A stretch of 64,000 bases of DNA. Source: Bordetella flabilis (lineage in GTDB: Bacteria > Pseudomonadota > Gammaproteobacteria > Burkholderiales > Burkholderiaceae_B). This document shows, piece after piece, positions 51,694-61,042 of this stretch. Location: contig NZ_CP016172.1 in NCBI RefSeq assembly GCF_001676725.1, forward strand, positions 3,224,001-3,288,000. The letters run 5' to 3'. The notes below the pieces were generated by a model. That model saw only the letters and a program-made list of their open reading frames with translations. It searched no databases and was not told the DNA's origin. Each line of letters opens with the position of its first letter. Within the stretch, counting starts at the first letter, position 1. The translations under genes were made by a program, and so were the position numbers.

Positions 51694-52857
51694 ATGCAAT
51701 CCATGGACATCAGTTCCTTCTTCTGCCCCACGCGCCTGTACATGGGCGTGGGCGCCCACCGGAAAATCGGCGACCTGGTTCGCCAGTACGCATGCGAACG
51801 CATGTTCATCGCCATCGACGCCGCCCTGCTGGACAGCGAATTCGACATCGGGATACGTCGCCTGCTGGCCGACGCCGGCGTGCAGGTCGCCACCTACTCG
51901 GACATCGAGCCCGACCCCAGCGCTCATACCGTGGCCAAGGCCTTCGAGGCATGCCAGGCGCACGGGGCCACCATGCTGCTGGCCGTCGGCGGAGGCAGCA
52001 CCATGGACGTGGCCAAGGCCGTGGGCATCCTGGCCACCAACGGCGGGCGCATACACGACTACGAAGGCATCGAGAAATTCTCCACGCCGCCCTTGCCGCT
52101 GATCGCCATTCCGACCACGGCGGGCACCGGCTCGGAGGTATCCGGGTCCTGCGTCATTACGGATACGGAAAAGAATCTGAAGATGTCCATCCGCCACGCG
52201 GCGCTGAACCCCGCCGCCGTGGCGATCCTGGACCCGCTGGCCTTGCGCACCGTGCCCGCCCATGTGGCGGCGCATTCGGGCCTGGACGCTTTCGTCCACG
52301 CTTTTGAATCCTTCATTTCGCGCCAGGCGAACCTGGTCACGGACGCCATCAATATCCAGGCCATCGAGCTGATCGCCGCCAACATCCGGCCGTTCGTGGC
52401 CAACCGCGAGAACCTGGCGGCGGGGCTGAACATGCTGTGCGGGTCCGCCCTGGCGGGCATCACCTTCGGCCAGACCGGCCTGGGCAACGTCCATTGCATG
52501 GCGCGCTTCGTCGGCGCCTTCTTCCACCTGTCGCATGGCCTGTCCAATGCGCTGTGCCTGCCGCATGTGGCGCGCTTCAACCTGGCGGCCGATCCCGCCA
52601 AGTTCGCCCGCATCGCGGCGGCCATGGATCGCCCGACACGCGGCCTGCCGCAGATGGACGCGGCGCATGCCGCCCTGGAAGCCATCGAGGCGCTGTGCCG
52701 CGACCTGGGCATCCCGCAACGGCTGCGCGACGTCGGCGTAACCGCCGATCGCTTCGACGAGATGGCCGGGCTTTGCACACAGGCCAACTACAATCGCTGG
52801 AACCCCCGCCACACCAGCACGGCGGATTTCCGCAACCTGTTCGAGCAAGCCTACTGA
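51694..52857 (+). CDS. Iron-containing (group III) alcohol dehydrogenase
   Basis: 387 residues. The NAD site GGGSTMDVAKAVG is near residue 99, the IPTTAGTGSEVS motif near residue 139, and the metal ligands begin with Asp198 and His202 (SGLDAFVHAFES), completed by histidines in GNVHCMAR and FHLSHGLSNAL. It oxidises an alcohol to an aldehyde (or the reverse) and could supply the aldehyde dehydrogenase encoded at the start of the operon. The LacI gene follows after three bases. Confidence 0.93.
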   Translation: MQSMDISSFFCPTRLYMGVGAHRKIGDLVRQYACERMFIAIDAALLDSEFDIGIRRLLADAGVQVATYSDIEPDPSAHTVAKAFEACQAHGATMLLAVGGGSTMDVAKAVGILATNGGRIHDYEGIEKFSTPPLPLIAIPTTAGTGSEVSGSCVITDTEKNLKMSIRHAALNPAAVAILDPLALRTVPAHVAAHSGLDAFVHAFESFISRQANLVTDAINIQAIELIAANIRPFVANRENLAAGLNMLCGSALAGITFGQTGLGNVHCMARFVGAFFHLSHGLSNALCLPHVARFNLAADPAKFARIAAAMDRPTRGLPQMDAAHAALEAIEALCRDLGIPQRLRDVGVTADRFDEMAGLCTQANYNRWNPRHTSTADFRNLFEQAY

Positions 52858-52860
52858 ATC

Positions 52861-53913
52861 GTGACCGCCGCCAGCACGCCGCGCGACAAGCCCGCACCCC
52901 GCATCACGGTGCACGACGTGGCGCGGGCGGCCGGCGTGGCCATCGGTACCGTATCCCGCGTGGTCAACGGCGCACCGAGCGTCACGCGTGAAGTCCGCGA
53001 ACGGGTCGAGCGCGCCATCGCGGAGCTCGGCTGGACGCCCAGCGCCGCGGCCCAGGCCATGCGCGGCGCCCCCACGCGCATGGTGGGCTTCATCTTTTCC
53101 GACATTCGCAATCCGCTGTACTCCGCCATGATCAAGGGCGCCGAGGACATACTCGGCGAACATGGCTATATGCTGGTGGTCGCCAGCAGCGATGGCCAGT
53201 CGGCGCGGGAGATCGCGCTGATCGAACTGTTCAAGCGGCGCCGCGCCGACGGCCTGCTGTTCTCGGTCGAGGAAGAGTCCAACGCCAGCGTGCTGCGCTG
53301 CGTGGGTGCGGCCGGCTATCCGGTGGTCCTGCTGGAACGGGAGATGGGCGGCACGCTGGGCACGGTGGGGGCGGCCCACCTGACCGGCACCCGCCAGGCC
53401 ACCGAATACCTGCTGGGCCTGGGCCACCGCCGCATCGCCATGATCAGCGGCGGCCGCAACAATCGCGTGGGGCGAGACCGGCTCGCGGGGCTGATGCGGG
53501 CGCATGAGCAAGCGGGTGTCGCGGTGGACCCGGCACTGCTGCGGCTGGACAGTTTCTCCTCGGATTACGGTTTCCGCGAAGTGCAGTTGCTGCTCGACAT
53601 GCCCGATCCGCCGACCGCCATCCTGGCGCTGGGCATGCACCTGCTGCCCGGCGTGCTGCGCGGCATACGCATAAAAGGCCTGGGCATTCCCGGCGACGTG
53701 TCGCTGGTCGCATCCAACGACAGCGAGCTCGCGCAACTGGTCAGCCCCGCCATCGCGGCCATCCGGTACGACGGCTACGCGCTCGGACGCGAAGCCGCGC
53801 AACTGCTGTTGCGGCGCATGCGCGACGAGGCGGTGCCCGACGGCGCGCGCATCGAGATCCCCACCGAATTCGTCATGCGCGAGTCTTGCGCCAGCCCTAG
53901 GAATTACCCCTAG
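52861..53913 (+). CDS. LacI-family transcriptional regulator
   Basis: 350 residues starting at GTG, three bases after the alcohol dehydrogenase stop. The HTH with hinge helix is at residues 15-38 (ITVHDVARAAGVAIGTVSRV followed by VNG); the periplasmic-binding-like effector domain follows (MVGFIFSDIRNPLYSAMIKG). It is the last gene of the operon it probably represses: two LacI-type boxes lie before the aldehyde dehydrogenase gene. The inducer is unlikely to be a simple sugar given the operon content. Confidence 0.92.
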   Translation: MTAASTPRDKPAPRITVHDVARAAGVAIGTVSRVVNGAPSVTREVRERVERAIAELGWTPSAAAQAMRGAPTRMVGFIFSDIRNPLYSAMIKGAEDILGEHGYMLVVASSDGQSAREIALIELFKRRRADGLLFSVEEESNASVLRCVGAAGYPVVLLEREMGGTLGTVGAAHLTGTRQATEYLLGLGHRRIAMISGGRNNRVGRDRLAGLMRAHEQAGVAVDPALLRLDSFSSDYGFREVQLLLDMPDPPTAILALGMHLLPGVLRGIRIKGLGIPGDVSLVASNDSELAQLVSPAIAAIRYDGYALGREAAQLLLRRMRDEAVPDGARIEIPTEFVMRESCASPRNYP

Positions 53914-54051
53914 ACAACGCCGCCAGGCCATTTCGAGGGCATCGGTCCCCGTAGAATTGCGCGGTCTTCTTTCCGACGCGCGGGTCGACCGGGCGGGTGC
54001 CTTGCCGCGCCCCGGGACCGGCGTTGTGCCCCACTACGAAGGAGCAGCTCC

Positions 54052-55017
54052 ATGCTGAAGAAACTCGCTTTGCTCGCGACCGGCGCCCTGCTGGCCGCCG
54101 GCGCCCAGGCCCAGACCAAATGGGACCTGCCCAGCGCCTATCCCCCCAGCAATTTCCACGTGGAGAACCTGAACCAGTTCATCAAGGACGTCGGCAGCCT
54201 GTCCAACGGCAAGCTGGCGATCACGCTGCACAACAATGCGTCCCTGTACAAGGCGCCGGAAATCAAGCGCGCCGTGCAGGGCAACCAGGCGCAGATCGGC
54301 GAAATACTGCTGACCAATTTCGCCAACGAAGCGCCTGTCTATGCGCTGGATGGCCTGCCTTTCCTGGCCACGGGCTACGAGGCCTCGTTCAAGCTCTACC
54401 AGGCGCAGAAGCCCTTCCTGGAGAAGAAGCTGGAATCCCAGGGCATGATGCTGCTGTACGCCGTGGCATGGCCGCCGCAGGGCATATTCGCCAACAAGGA
54501 CCTGAAGACGGTCGCCGACATGAAGGGGCTGAAATGGCGCGCCTACAGTCCGGTCACGGCGCGCATCGCCGAACTCGTCGGCGCCCAGCCCGTGACCGTG
54601 CAGCAGGCCGAACTGGCCCAGGCCATGGCCACCGGCGTGATCGACTCGTACATGTCTTCCGCGTCCACCGGCTACGACACCAAGACCTACGAGTACATCA
54701 AGAAGTTCTACGACACCCAGGCCTGGCTGCCGAAGAACGCCATCATTGTGAACAAGCGCGCCTTCGACGCGCTGGACAAGCCGACGCAGCAGGCCCTGCT
54801 CAAGGCCGGCGCGCAGGCCGAGGAACGCGGCTGGAAGCTGTCCGAGGAAAAGAACAAGTGGTACCAGCAGGAACTGACCAAGAACGGCATGGCCATCGTT
54901 CCGCCCAGCGATGAGCTGAAAGCCGGCCTGCAGAAGGTCGGCCAGCAGATGATCGCCGAATGGGTCAAGAGCGCGGGCGCGGACGGCCAGGCCATGATCG
55001 ACGCCTACAAGAAGTAG
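54052..55017 (+). CDS. TRAP transporter receptor (DctP)
   Basis: 321 residues with a Sec signal (LALLATGALLAAGAQAQT) and AAGGAGC before the ATG. The mature protein is a DctP-type receptor (FHVENLNQFIKDVGSLSNGK; MKGLKWRAYSPVTARIAELV with the conserved arginine that binds the ligand carboxylate). It belongs to a complete DctPQM set with tight gene spacing. No catabolic gene is joined to it, so the acid transported is not evident. Confidence 0.93.
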   Translation: MLKKLALLATGALLAAGAQAQTKWDLPSAYPPSNFHVENLNQFIKDVGSLSNGKLAITLHNNASLYKAPEIKRAVQGNQAQIGEILLTNFANEAPVYALDGLPFLATGYEASFKLYQAQKPFLEKKLESQGMMLLYAVAWPPQGIFANKDLKTVADMKGLKWRAYSPVTARIAELVGAQPVTVQQAELAQAMATGVIDSYMSSASTGYDTKTYEYIKKFYDTQAWLPKNAIIVNKRAFDALDKPTQQALLKAGAQAEERGWKLSEEKNKWYQQELTKNGMAIVPPSDELKAGLQKVGQQMIAEWVKSAGADGQAMIDAYKK

Positions 55018-55019
55018 CC

Positions 55020-55520
55020 ATGCGACGTTTCCTGAACGCCCTGTACGGCCTGGGGGCCGTGCTGGGCGCGGTGTGCACCGTGGGGGTGCTGGTGTCGGTG
55101 CTGGCGGGCATCGTGGCCCGCCTGATGGGCTGGAACATCCCGGGCACCGATGCCTACGCCGGCTATTTCATGGCGGCGGCCGGGTTTCTCGCCCTGGCCA
55201 GCACCTTCAAGCACGGCGAACACATCCGCGTCACCCTGATCCTGAACGCATTGTCCCCCGCCCCCCAGCGCCGGCTGGATATTTTCGCCCTGGCGGTCGG
55301 CGTGGTGCTGTCGGCGGCGTTCTGCTGGTATGGCATCAAGCTGGCGCACGACTCCTGGTCGTTCAACGACATATCGACGTCCAACGACGCCACGCCGCTG
55401 TGGATACCGCAGGTCAGCATGGCCCTGGGCGCCCTCCTCTTCTTCGTGGCCCTGGTCGACGAGCTCGTGCGTCGCCTGAAGGGCCATGCACCGCCTTCGT
55501 CGCAGCAACTCCATGAATGA
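55020..55520 (+). CDS. TRAP transporter small permease (DctQ)
   Basis: 166 residues with four membrane helices and the DctQ core GTDAYAGYFMAAAGFLALAS followed by TFKHGEHIRV. The ATG is three bases after the receptor stop; the 3-prime end overlaps the large permease gene by 8 bases. It forms the integral membrane complex with the large permease. Confidence 0.92.
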   Translation: MRRFLNALYGLGAVLGAVCTVGVLVSVLAGIVARLMGWNIPGTDAYAGYFMAAAGFLALASTFKHGEHIRVTLILNALSPAPQRRLDIFALAVGVVLSAAFCWYGIKLAHDSWSFNDISTSNDATPLWIPQVSMALGALLFFVALVDELVRRLKGHAPPSSQQLHE

Positions 55521-56814
55521 TCTGGCTGTCATCACCATATTGATCCTGTCCATCTTCGCGCTGCTGGGTTGCGGCGTGTGGGTGGGCCTGACGCTGACCG
55601 GCACGGCGTGGATCGCCATGGAGATTTTTTCGAGCCGCCCGGCCGGCGACGCCATGGCGGTCACCGTCTGGGGGGCCGCGTCCAGCTGGACCCTGACCGC
55701 GCTGCCGCTGTTCCTGTGGATGGGGGAAATCCTGTTCCGCACCCGCCTGTCGGAAGACCTGTTCAAAGGCCTGGCGCCGTGGCTGGACCGCCTGCCCGGG
55801 CGCTTGCTGCACACCAATGTGATCGGCTGCGCCATTTTCGCCGCGGTCTCCGGCTCGTCCGCCGCGACCTGCGCGACCGTCGGCAAGATGACCATCCCCG
55901 AACTGAAGCGGCGCGGCTACCCGGAAAAACAGGTGCTCGGCACCTTGTCGGGCGCCGGCACGCTGGGCCTGCTGATTCCGCCGTCCATCATCATGATCGT
56001 CTACGGCGTCGCGGCCGACGTGTCGATCGCGCACCTGTTCATCGCGGGCATCATCCCCGGCATCCTGCTGGCCGCGCTCTTCATGGGCTATATCGCCTGG
56101 TGGGCGCTGCGCAATCCGCAGGACGTCCCGGCCCCCGATCGCCGGATGGCGCTCCGCGAAAAGCTGCACGAGGCGCGCCACCTGATCCCCGTGCTGCTGT
56201 TGATCGCCGCGGTGCTCGGGTCCATCTATACCGGTTTCGCCACCGCCACCGAGGCGGCGGCGGTGGGCGTGGTCGGCGCGCTGATCCTCTCGGCGCTGCA
56301 GGGCTCGCTCAGCCGCAAGGCTTTCACCGATGCGCTCATGGCCGCCACGCGGCTCTATTGCATGATCGCTCTGATCCTGGCGGGCGCCCAGTTCCTGACC
56401 CTGGCCATGGGCTATATCGGCCTGCCGCGCCAGCTTGCCGAATGGATAGGCGGCCTGGGCCTGTCGCAGTTCTGGCTCATCATGGCGCTGATGGTGTTCT
56501 TCATCATCCTGGGTTGCTTCCTGGACGGCATTTCCATCGTCGTCCTGACCATGGGCGTGCTGCTGCCGACCGTGCAGGCCGCTCACATTGACCTGATCTG
56601 GTTCGGTATCTTCATCGTGTTCGTGGTGGAAATGGCGCAGATCACCCCGCCGGTGGGTTTCAACCTGTTTGTCCTTTCCGGCATGACCGGACGCGAGCTG
56701 CCCTATATCGCCCGGGCATCGCTCCCCATGTTCCTGCTGATGATCGTCGCCGTGCTGCTCCTTTACGTGGCGCCCGGCATCGCGACCTGGCTGCCGCAAC
56801 ACATGCGGATGTAG
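55513..56814 (+). CDS. TRAP transporter large permease (DctM)
   Basis: 433 residues, the usual DctM length, with about twelve membrane helices and the motifs GSSAATCATVGKMTIPELKR and LLIPPSIIMIVYG. The start overlaps the small permease by 8 bases. It contrasts with the 555-residue large permease at 5741-7408, which belongs to a different TRAP class. It uses the Na+ gradient to carry the receptor-delivered acid inward. Confidence 0.93.
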   Translation: MNDLAVITILILSIFALLGCGVWVGLTLTGTAWIAMEIFSSRPAGDAMAVTVWGAASSWTLTALPLFLWMGEILFRTRLSEDLFKGLAPWLDRLPGRLLHTNVIGCAIFAAVSGSSAATCATVGKMTIPELKRRGYPEKQVLGTLSGAGTLGLLIPPSIIMIVYGVAADVSIAHLFIAGIIPGILLAALFMGYIAWWALRNPQDVPAPDRRMALREKLHEARHLIPVLLLIAAVLGSIYTGFATATEAAAVGVVGALILSALQGSLSRKAFTDALMAATRLYCMIALILAGAQFLTLAMGYIGLPRQLAEWIGGLGLSQFWLIMALMVFFIILGCFLDGISIVVLTMGVLLPTVQAAHIDLIWFGIFIVFVVEMAQITPPVGFNLFVLSGMTGRELPYIARASLPMFLLMIVAVLLLYVAPGIATWLPQHMRM

Positions 56815-56820
56815 GTTTTT

Positions 56821-56837
56821 CCGGCGTGGATCGCCGG
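56821..56837 (+). terminator. Small hairpin downstream of DctM
   Basis: CCGGCG and CGCCGG arms around a 5-base loop, 7 bases after the DctM stop. A T-run lies before the stem, not after it, so termination is uncertain. Confidence 0.3.
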
Positions 56838-56941
56838 CATGCGACGCGAAATGCGGACATGCCCGGCGCAGGCGTTACCCAGGGATCCGAAGCGCGGCAT
56901 CGCCGCGCGGATCTCCGTAACTCCTCGAACTCCTTTCCTCC

Positions 56942-58387
56942 ATGCCGCTTCCCTTTACGCCGCATTGCGGCTCGCTGCGTCCCTTCTGGCTTGCCGCCGC
57001 CCTGGCGCTGAGCGCCGCGACGGTCGTCAACCTGGATATCGCCAACCTCGCGATCGGAAATTTCGCCGGCAAGCACGCGCTTTATCACTTGTTGGCGGCT
57101 GCCTTCTCCGGCGCCCTGGCCGGACATCTGTGGGCGCGGCACCGGCCCCGCGCTCGCGCGATCGCGCCCCTGCTCGCCGCGGCCGCCGGCATGTTGATCA
57201 TGGTGCTCTGCGGCCAGAACCACGTCGCCAAGCTCGACGCCGCGGCCGGCATCCTGCTGCTGGCGACCATCGCGCCCTATTGCGGCACCAGGCCCGCGCC
57301 GGAGGTCTTGTGGCGCTTCTGGCTGCGCCTGGCCACCGCCACGGTTCTGGGCATGACGGCAATACTGGTCTGCGGCGGCGGCGCGTCGCTCTGGCTGTTC
57401 AGCCTGAAGCAGTTGTTCGACCTTGACATACCGGCCGACCTCTACGTCCATCTTTGGGCCAGCGCGGCGATCGGGGTCGGGCCGCTTTTCGCGCTGTCGG
57501 CGGTCGGGCGGCTGGGCGAGGCGGCCGGCCCCGGGGGCGAAGCCGATCCGCGGGCCGGCACCGCGGGGCGTGCCATCCTGGCGCTGCTGTACTACGCCGT
57601 CATCCCCCTGACCTTGGCCTATGCGGCGATGCTGCATGTCTACGCCATGAAAATCGCCGTATCCGGCCAACTGCCCGATGGGGAAATCGGCTGGCTCGTC
57701 GTGGCCTTCGGACTGGCCGGGACGGCGGCCTACCTGGGCGCGTTTCCTTGGGGCGACACGGGGTCCCGGATCGTGCGGGTCTTCTTCAAGGGCTGGTTCG
57801 GGCTGTGCATCGTGCCGGCGATCCTGCTGGCTGTGGCGCTTGCGCGGCGCATCGCCGACTACGGCGTCACCGCGCCCCGCTATTACCTGGGCCTGTATGC
57901 GCTGTGGCTCGCCGGCACCGCCGTCTTTATGCTGCTGCGGCGCAACGGCAAGGATCCACGCAGCATGGTGGCCGCCATGGGCGCGCTTCTGATCCTGACG
58001 AACCTCGGGCCCTGGAACTCCGTGGCGGTGTCCGCGCGCAGCCAGGCGGCGCATTTGCGCGATGTGCTCGCACAGGCCTGCGAAATGCCCGGCGCATCGC
58101 CATTGCCGGATGCGGACCGGGCCTGCGTGCCGCCCGCCGGCCCCGCGCGCGAACGCGCCCGCTCGGCGCTACTGGCGCTGCAGGATCTCCAGGCGCTGGA
58201 CAGGTTGCGGCCCATGTTCGAACGGGCCGGCAGCGCGCCGGCCGCCGGCACGGCCGACGCCCTGTATGACCGCCTGGAGGCGGCACTGGACACGGACGCG
58301 TCCACCACGCCACATGATGAACCCAGCCCCGCGGACCGGCCGGAGCGCGGTCAGGCGCCGCCGTTGTCCGACTGCCGCTGCCCGTAG
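56942..58387 (+). CDS. DUF4153-family inner-membrane protein
   Basis: 481 residues. The first 370 or so form ten or more hydrophobic segments, with the family-typical stretch ending YYAVIPLTLAYAAMLHVYAM and RIADYGVTAPRYYLGLYALW. The last 110 residues are a soluble, mainly helical region with several cysteines. The function of DUF4153 proteins is not established. The ribosome site is poor and the start is not certain. The 3-prime end overlaps the convergent yjbQ-like gene by 37 bases. Confidence 0.85.
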   Translation: MPLPFTPHCGSLRPFWLAAALALSAATVVNLDIANLAIGNFAGKHALYHLLAAAFSGALAGHLWARHRPRARAIAPLLAAAAGMLIMVLCGQNHVAKLDAAAGILLLATIAPYCGTRPAPEVLWRFWLRLATATVLGMTAILVCGGGASLWLFSLKQLFDLDIPADLYVHLWASAAIGVGPLFALSAVGRLGEAAGPGGEADPRAGTAGRAILALLYYAVIPLTLAYAAMLHVYAMKIAVSGQLPDGEIGWLVVAFGLAGTAAYLGAFPWGDTGSRIVRVFFKGWFGLCIVPAILLAVALARRIADYGVTAPRYYLGLYALWLAGTAVFMLLRRNGKDPRSMVAAMGALLILTNLGPWNSVAVSARSQAAHLRDVLAQACEMPGASPLPDADRACVPPAGPARERARSALLALQDLQALDRLRPMFERAGSAPAAGTADALYDRLEAALDTDASTTPHDEPSPADRPERGQAPPLSDCRCP

Positions 58388-58833
58388 CCGGTCAGTGTCA
58401 CCGTGACCTGGCGCTGGTGCGGGCGCGTGCGGTGTTCCCACAGGTAGATGCCTTGCCACGTGCCCAGCGCCAGTTCGCCGCGCGCGATGGGGACGGTCAG
58501 GCTGACACCCGTCAAGGCCGTGCGCACATGGGCGGACATATCGTCGGGACCTTCCTCGTCGTGCCGGAACAGCGTGTCGCCATCCGGCACCAGCCGCGCG
58601 AAATAGCGCTCCAGGTCCTCGCGTACCTGCGGGTCCGCATTCTCGGTAATCAACAGCGAACAACTGGTATGCCGGGTGTAGACATGGGCCTGGCCGGTTT
58701 CGATGCCGGTGACGGACACCAGGGAGGCTATCGCGTCCGTCAGCTCGGTAAAACCGCGGCCAGGCGTGGCGATTTCGAGTTCTTCCTGCGCGATAAAGCG
58801 TATGGGCAGGATTTTGGGTGAAGCGCGTCTCAT
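58351..58833 (-). CDS. YjbQ-family protein (UPF0047)
   Basis: 160 residues. The family pattern is clear: YTRHTSCSLLITENADPQVREDL (shown by its YTRHTSCSL part), HDEEGPDDMSAHVRTAL and GTWQGIYLWEHR, with histidines that form the conserved active site. YjbQ has been linked to thiamine phosphate synthase-like activity in vitro, but its real role is unresolved. It is a single gene convergent with the DUF4153 gene, with which it overlaps at the 3-prime end. Confidence 0.9.
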   Translation of the reverse strand: MRRASPKILPIRFIAQEELEIATPGRGFTELTDAIASLVSVTGIETGQAHVYTRHTSCSLLITENADPQVREDLERYFARLVPDGDTLFRHDEEGPDDMSAHVRTALTGVSLTVPIARGELALGTWQGIYLWEHRTRPHQRQVTVTLTGYGQRQSDNGGA

Positions 58834-58980
58834 CGTAACTCCCGTGTCACACTTCTTGCGCCCGGGGGCGGGTATAAAAGTTTAGCCCCGACGTGTCGAT
58901 TTCCGGACGTACCATCCGTCGTCAGGCAGGCCCACAATGCCGCGGACCGGGCCGCCGCGCTCCGATTCAAGGATTCGATC

Positions 58981-59454
58981 ATGCCTACACCCACCTCCCA
59001 CCCCATTCCGCCCGGCATGCCCACGCTTACGCCGCACCTGACCTGCGCCAACGCGCTGGCCGCGATCGATTTCTACGTCCAGGCCTTCGGCGCCCGGGAA
59101 GAAGGCCGGATGATGGACCCCGAGGGCAAGAAGCTGATGCACGCGATGCTGCGGATCGGCGATTCACCGCTGATGATGGCCGACGAGTTTCCGGGCTGCG
59201 GTATGGGCGCCGGCGGCAGCGAGGGCAAAGCCGTGGTGCTGCACCTCTATGTGAACGATGTGGACGCCGCGATGGAGCGCGCGCTGGCTGCCGGCGCCAA
59301 GCTGGTGATGCCGGCCACCGACATGTTCTGGGGCGACCGCTATGGCCAGTTGGACGACCCCTTCGGCCATCGCTGGTCCCTCGCCACCCACAAATTCGAC
59401 GTCAAGCCCGAGGAAATGCGCGAAGCCATGCAGCGGCAGTTCCAGGGCGGCTGA
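58981..59454 (+). CDS. VOC-family (glyoxalase/PhnB-like) protein
   Basis: 157 residues, AAGGATTCG before the ATG. The sequence LTCANALAAIDFYVQAFGAREEGR and the C-terminal FWGDRYGQLDDPFGHRWSLATH are typical of PhnB-like vicinal-oxygen-chelate proteins; the GHRW motif is where the metal-ligand histidine lies. Such proteins are usually small dimeric enzymes or resistance proteins with unknown substrates. Here it stands alone, convergent with the GAF-domain gene 7 bases further on. Confidence 0.9.
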   Translation: MPTPTSHPIPPGMPTLTPHLTCANALAAIDFYVQAFGAREEGRMMDPEGKKLMHAMLRIGDSPLMMADEFPGCGMGAGGSEGKAVVLHLYVNDVDAAMERALAAGAKLVMPATDMFWGDRYGQLDDPFGHRWSLATHKFDVKPEEMREAMQRQFQGG

Positions 59455-59461
59455 ATCGGCG

Positions 59462-59992
59462 TCAGGCCGGGCGCTCGCGCGCCGCCAGGAAACCCGGCAC
59501 CGCCAGCACGCCGGCCAGGCGCGCGAACGCGACCTGTCCGGCCTCGATGCGCGGGGTCGGCATCAGCAGGTTCAGCGTGCCCAGGCAGACATCGTCGGCC
59601 ACCACCGGCACATTGATGACCGACTTCAAGCCCAGGGCGACGATGGTGGCATGGTCGTCGAACGATTCCCGTATCGCGTCTTCGCCCTCGCCGACATAGA
59701 TGCGGCGGTCCAGCAGCACCTGCTGGCCCCAGCGCGTACCGGCCTTCTGCTTGGAACCTCCCGGCGGGTAGGCAACCGGGTCCGAACTGTAGAGGCGGAC
59801 CACCGCGATGCGCTCGGCATCGAAACGGTTGACCGTGCACAGGGCCTGCTGCAATACAGGCTTGGCATAAGCATCGATGGCGGCGAACAAGGCGACCGGA
59901 TCGCGTCCCGCGCAGGCATCGGCGATGACGTCGATGCCTTGCAAGGGGGCGGTGGCGAAACCTGTCGGCTCTAGCGTGGCGAGTGTGGACAT
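59462..59992 (-). CDS. GAF-domain protein
   Basis: 176 residues from the ATG ending at 59992, 22 bases after the Bug receptor stop; the frame extends further upstream but only across the receptor gene. A GAF-like fold is suggested by VLLDRRIYVGEGEDAIRESF, LGLKSVINVPVVADDVCLGT and LNLLMP. It has no output domain, so it may be a small ligand sensor or a stand-alone enzyme. Proteins of this type often occur beside Bug receptors in Bordetella relatives. The ribosome site is poor, so the start is uncertain. Confidence 0.8.
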   Translation of the reverse strand: MSTLATLEPTGFATAPLQGIDVIADACAGRDPVALFAAIDAYAKPVLQQALCTVNRFDAERIAVVRLYSSDPVAYPPGGSKQKAGTRWGQQVLLDRRIYVGEGEDAIRESFDDHATIVALGLKSVINVPVVADDVCLGTLNLLMPTPRIEAGQVAFARLAGVLAVPGFLAARERPA

Positions 59993-60014
59993 GTAGGCCA
60001 AATGGGAATCAGGG

Positions 60015-60986
60015 TCAATCGTCGGCCTTGATGCCGAGTTCGCGCACCAGCTTGCCGTACTTGTCGGCATCGCGCTGCAGCGTCTGCTGGAACTCGGCCG
60101 GCGTGGTCTGCAATACCTGCACGCCGATATCGCCCATCTGCTTCTTCACTTCGGGCAGCGCCAGGATGCGGTTGATCTCCTGGTTCAGCTTCTGCACGAT
60201 GGCCGGGTCCATGCCCGCGGGACCGAAAGCGCCATACCACACGGCGAGCTCATAGCCGGGCACCGTCTCGGCCACCGTGGGCACATTGGGCAACAGCGGC
60301 GAACGCTTGTCCTCGGTCACGGCCAGCAGCTTGAGCTTGCCGCTATTGACGTGCGGCAGCGTCTGCGTGCCGGCGCTGAACAGCAACTGCGTGCGTCCGG
60401 CCACCGTATCGAGCACCGCCGGCGCGCCGCCGCGGTACGGAACGTGGACCATTTCGACGCCCGTCGCCTTCTGGAACAGCGCCGCGCTCAGGTGGTTGGT
60501 GGAACCGGCGCCCGCGGATGCGAAGGCGATCTGGTTGGGATGTGCCTTGGCATACGCGATGAACTCAGCGACGTTGTTCACCGGCAACTGGGGGTTGATG
60601 ACCATGGTGTTGGTGACCAGGGCCAGTTCGGCGATGGGCGTGAAGTCCTTCACCCCGTCGAAAGGCATGGTGGCGTACAGCGCCTGGTTCATCGTGTGGG
60701 TGCTCATCGAGCCGACCAGCAGCGTATAGCCGTCCGGCTTCGAGCGCGCCACATAGGCCGACCCGATATTGCCGGATGCGCCCGAGCGGTTTTCCACGAT
60801 CACGGACTGGCCCAGGGACTGGGTCATGTGCTGCGCGAGCAGGCGCGCCAGGATGTCGGTGGAGCCGCCGGCGGCCCAGGGCACGATCAGGCTGATGGTT
60901 TTTTCGGGATAGGCCGCCATCGACAAGCCAGGCAGCACCGCCAACGCGACCGTGGCCGCGCGCAAGAAACGTCGTAAGGAGTTCAT
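60015..60986 (-). CDS. Bug-family solute receptor
   Basis: 323 residues from the ATG ending at 60986, with GGGGAATCC upstream. The signal peptide is RRFLRAATVALAVLPGLSMA. Bug motifs are TISLIVPWAAGGSTDILARL, VIVENRSGASGNIGSAYVAR, VHVPYRGGAPAVLDTVAGRT and LLPNVPTVAETVPGYEL. It is downstream of the gamma-glutamyltransferase-like gene, but an intrinsic terminator separates them, so it may have its own promoter. No TctAB partner is present. Confidence 0.93.
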   Translation of the reverse strand: MNSLRRFLRAATVALAVLPGLSMAAYPEKTISLIVPWAAGGSTDILARLLAQHMTQSLGQSVIVENRSGASGNIGSAYVARSKPDGYTLLVGSMSTHTMNQALYATMPFDGVKDFTPIAELALVTNTMVINPQLPVNNVAEFIAYAKAHPNQIAFASAGAGSTNHLSAALFQKATGVEMVHVPYRGGAPAVLDTVAGRTQLLFSAGTQTLPHVNSGKLKLLAVTEDKRSPLLPNVPTVAETVPGYELAVWYGAFGPAGMDPAIVQKLNQEINRILALPEVKKQMGDIGVQVLQTTPAEFQQTLQRDADKYGKLVRELGIKADD

Positions 60987-61042
60987 GATGGATTCCCCAA
61001 GGTTGAGTCGCGGCCGGTACGGTTGCCGGAACGCGGAAGCTG

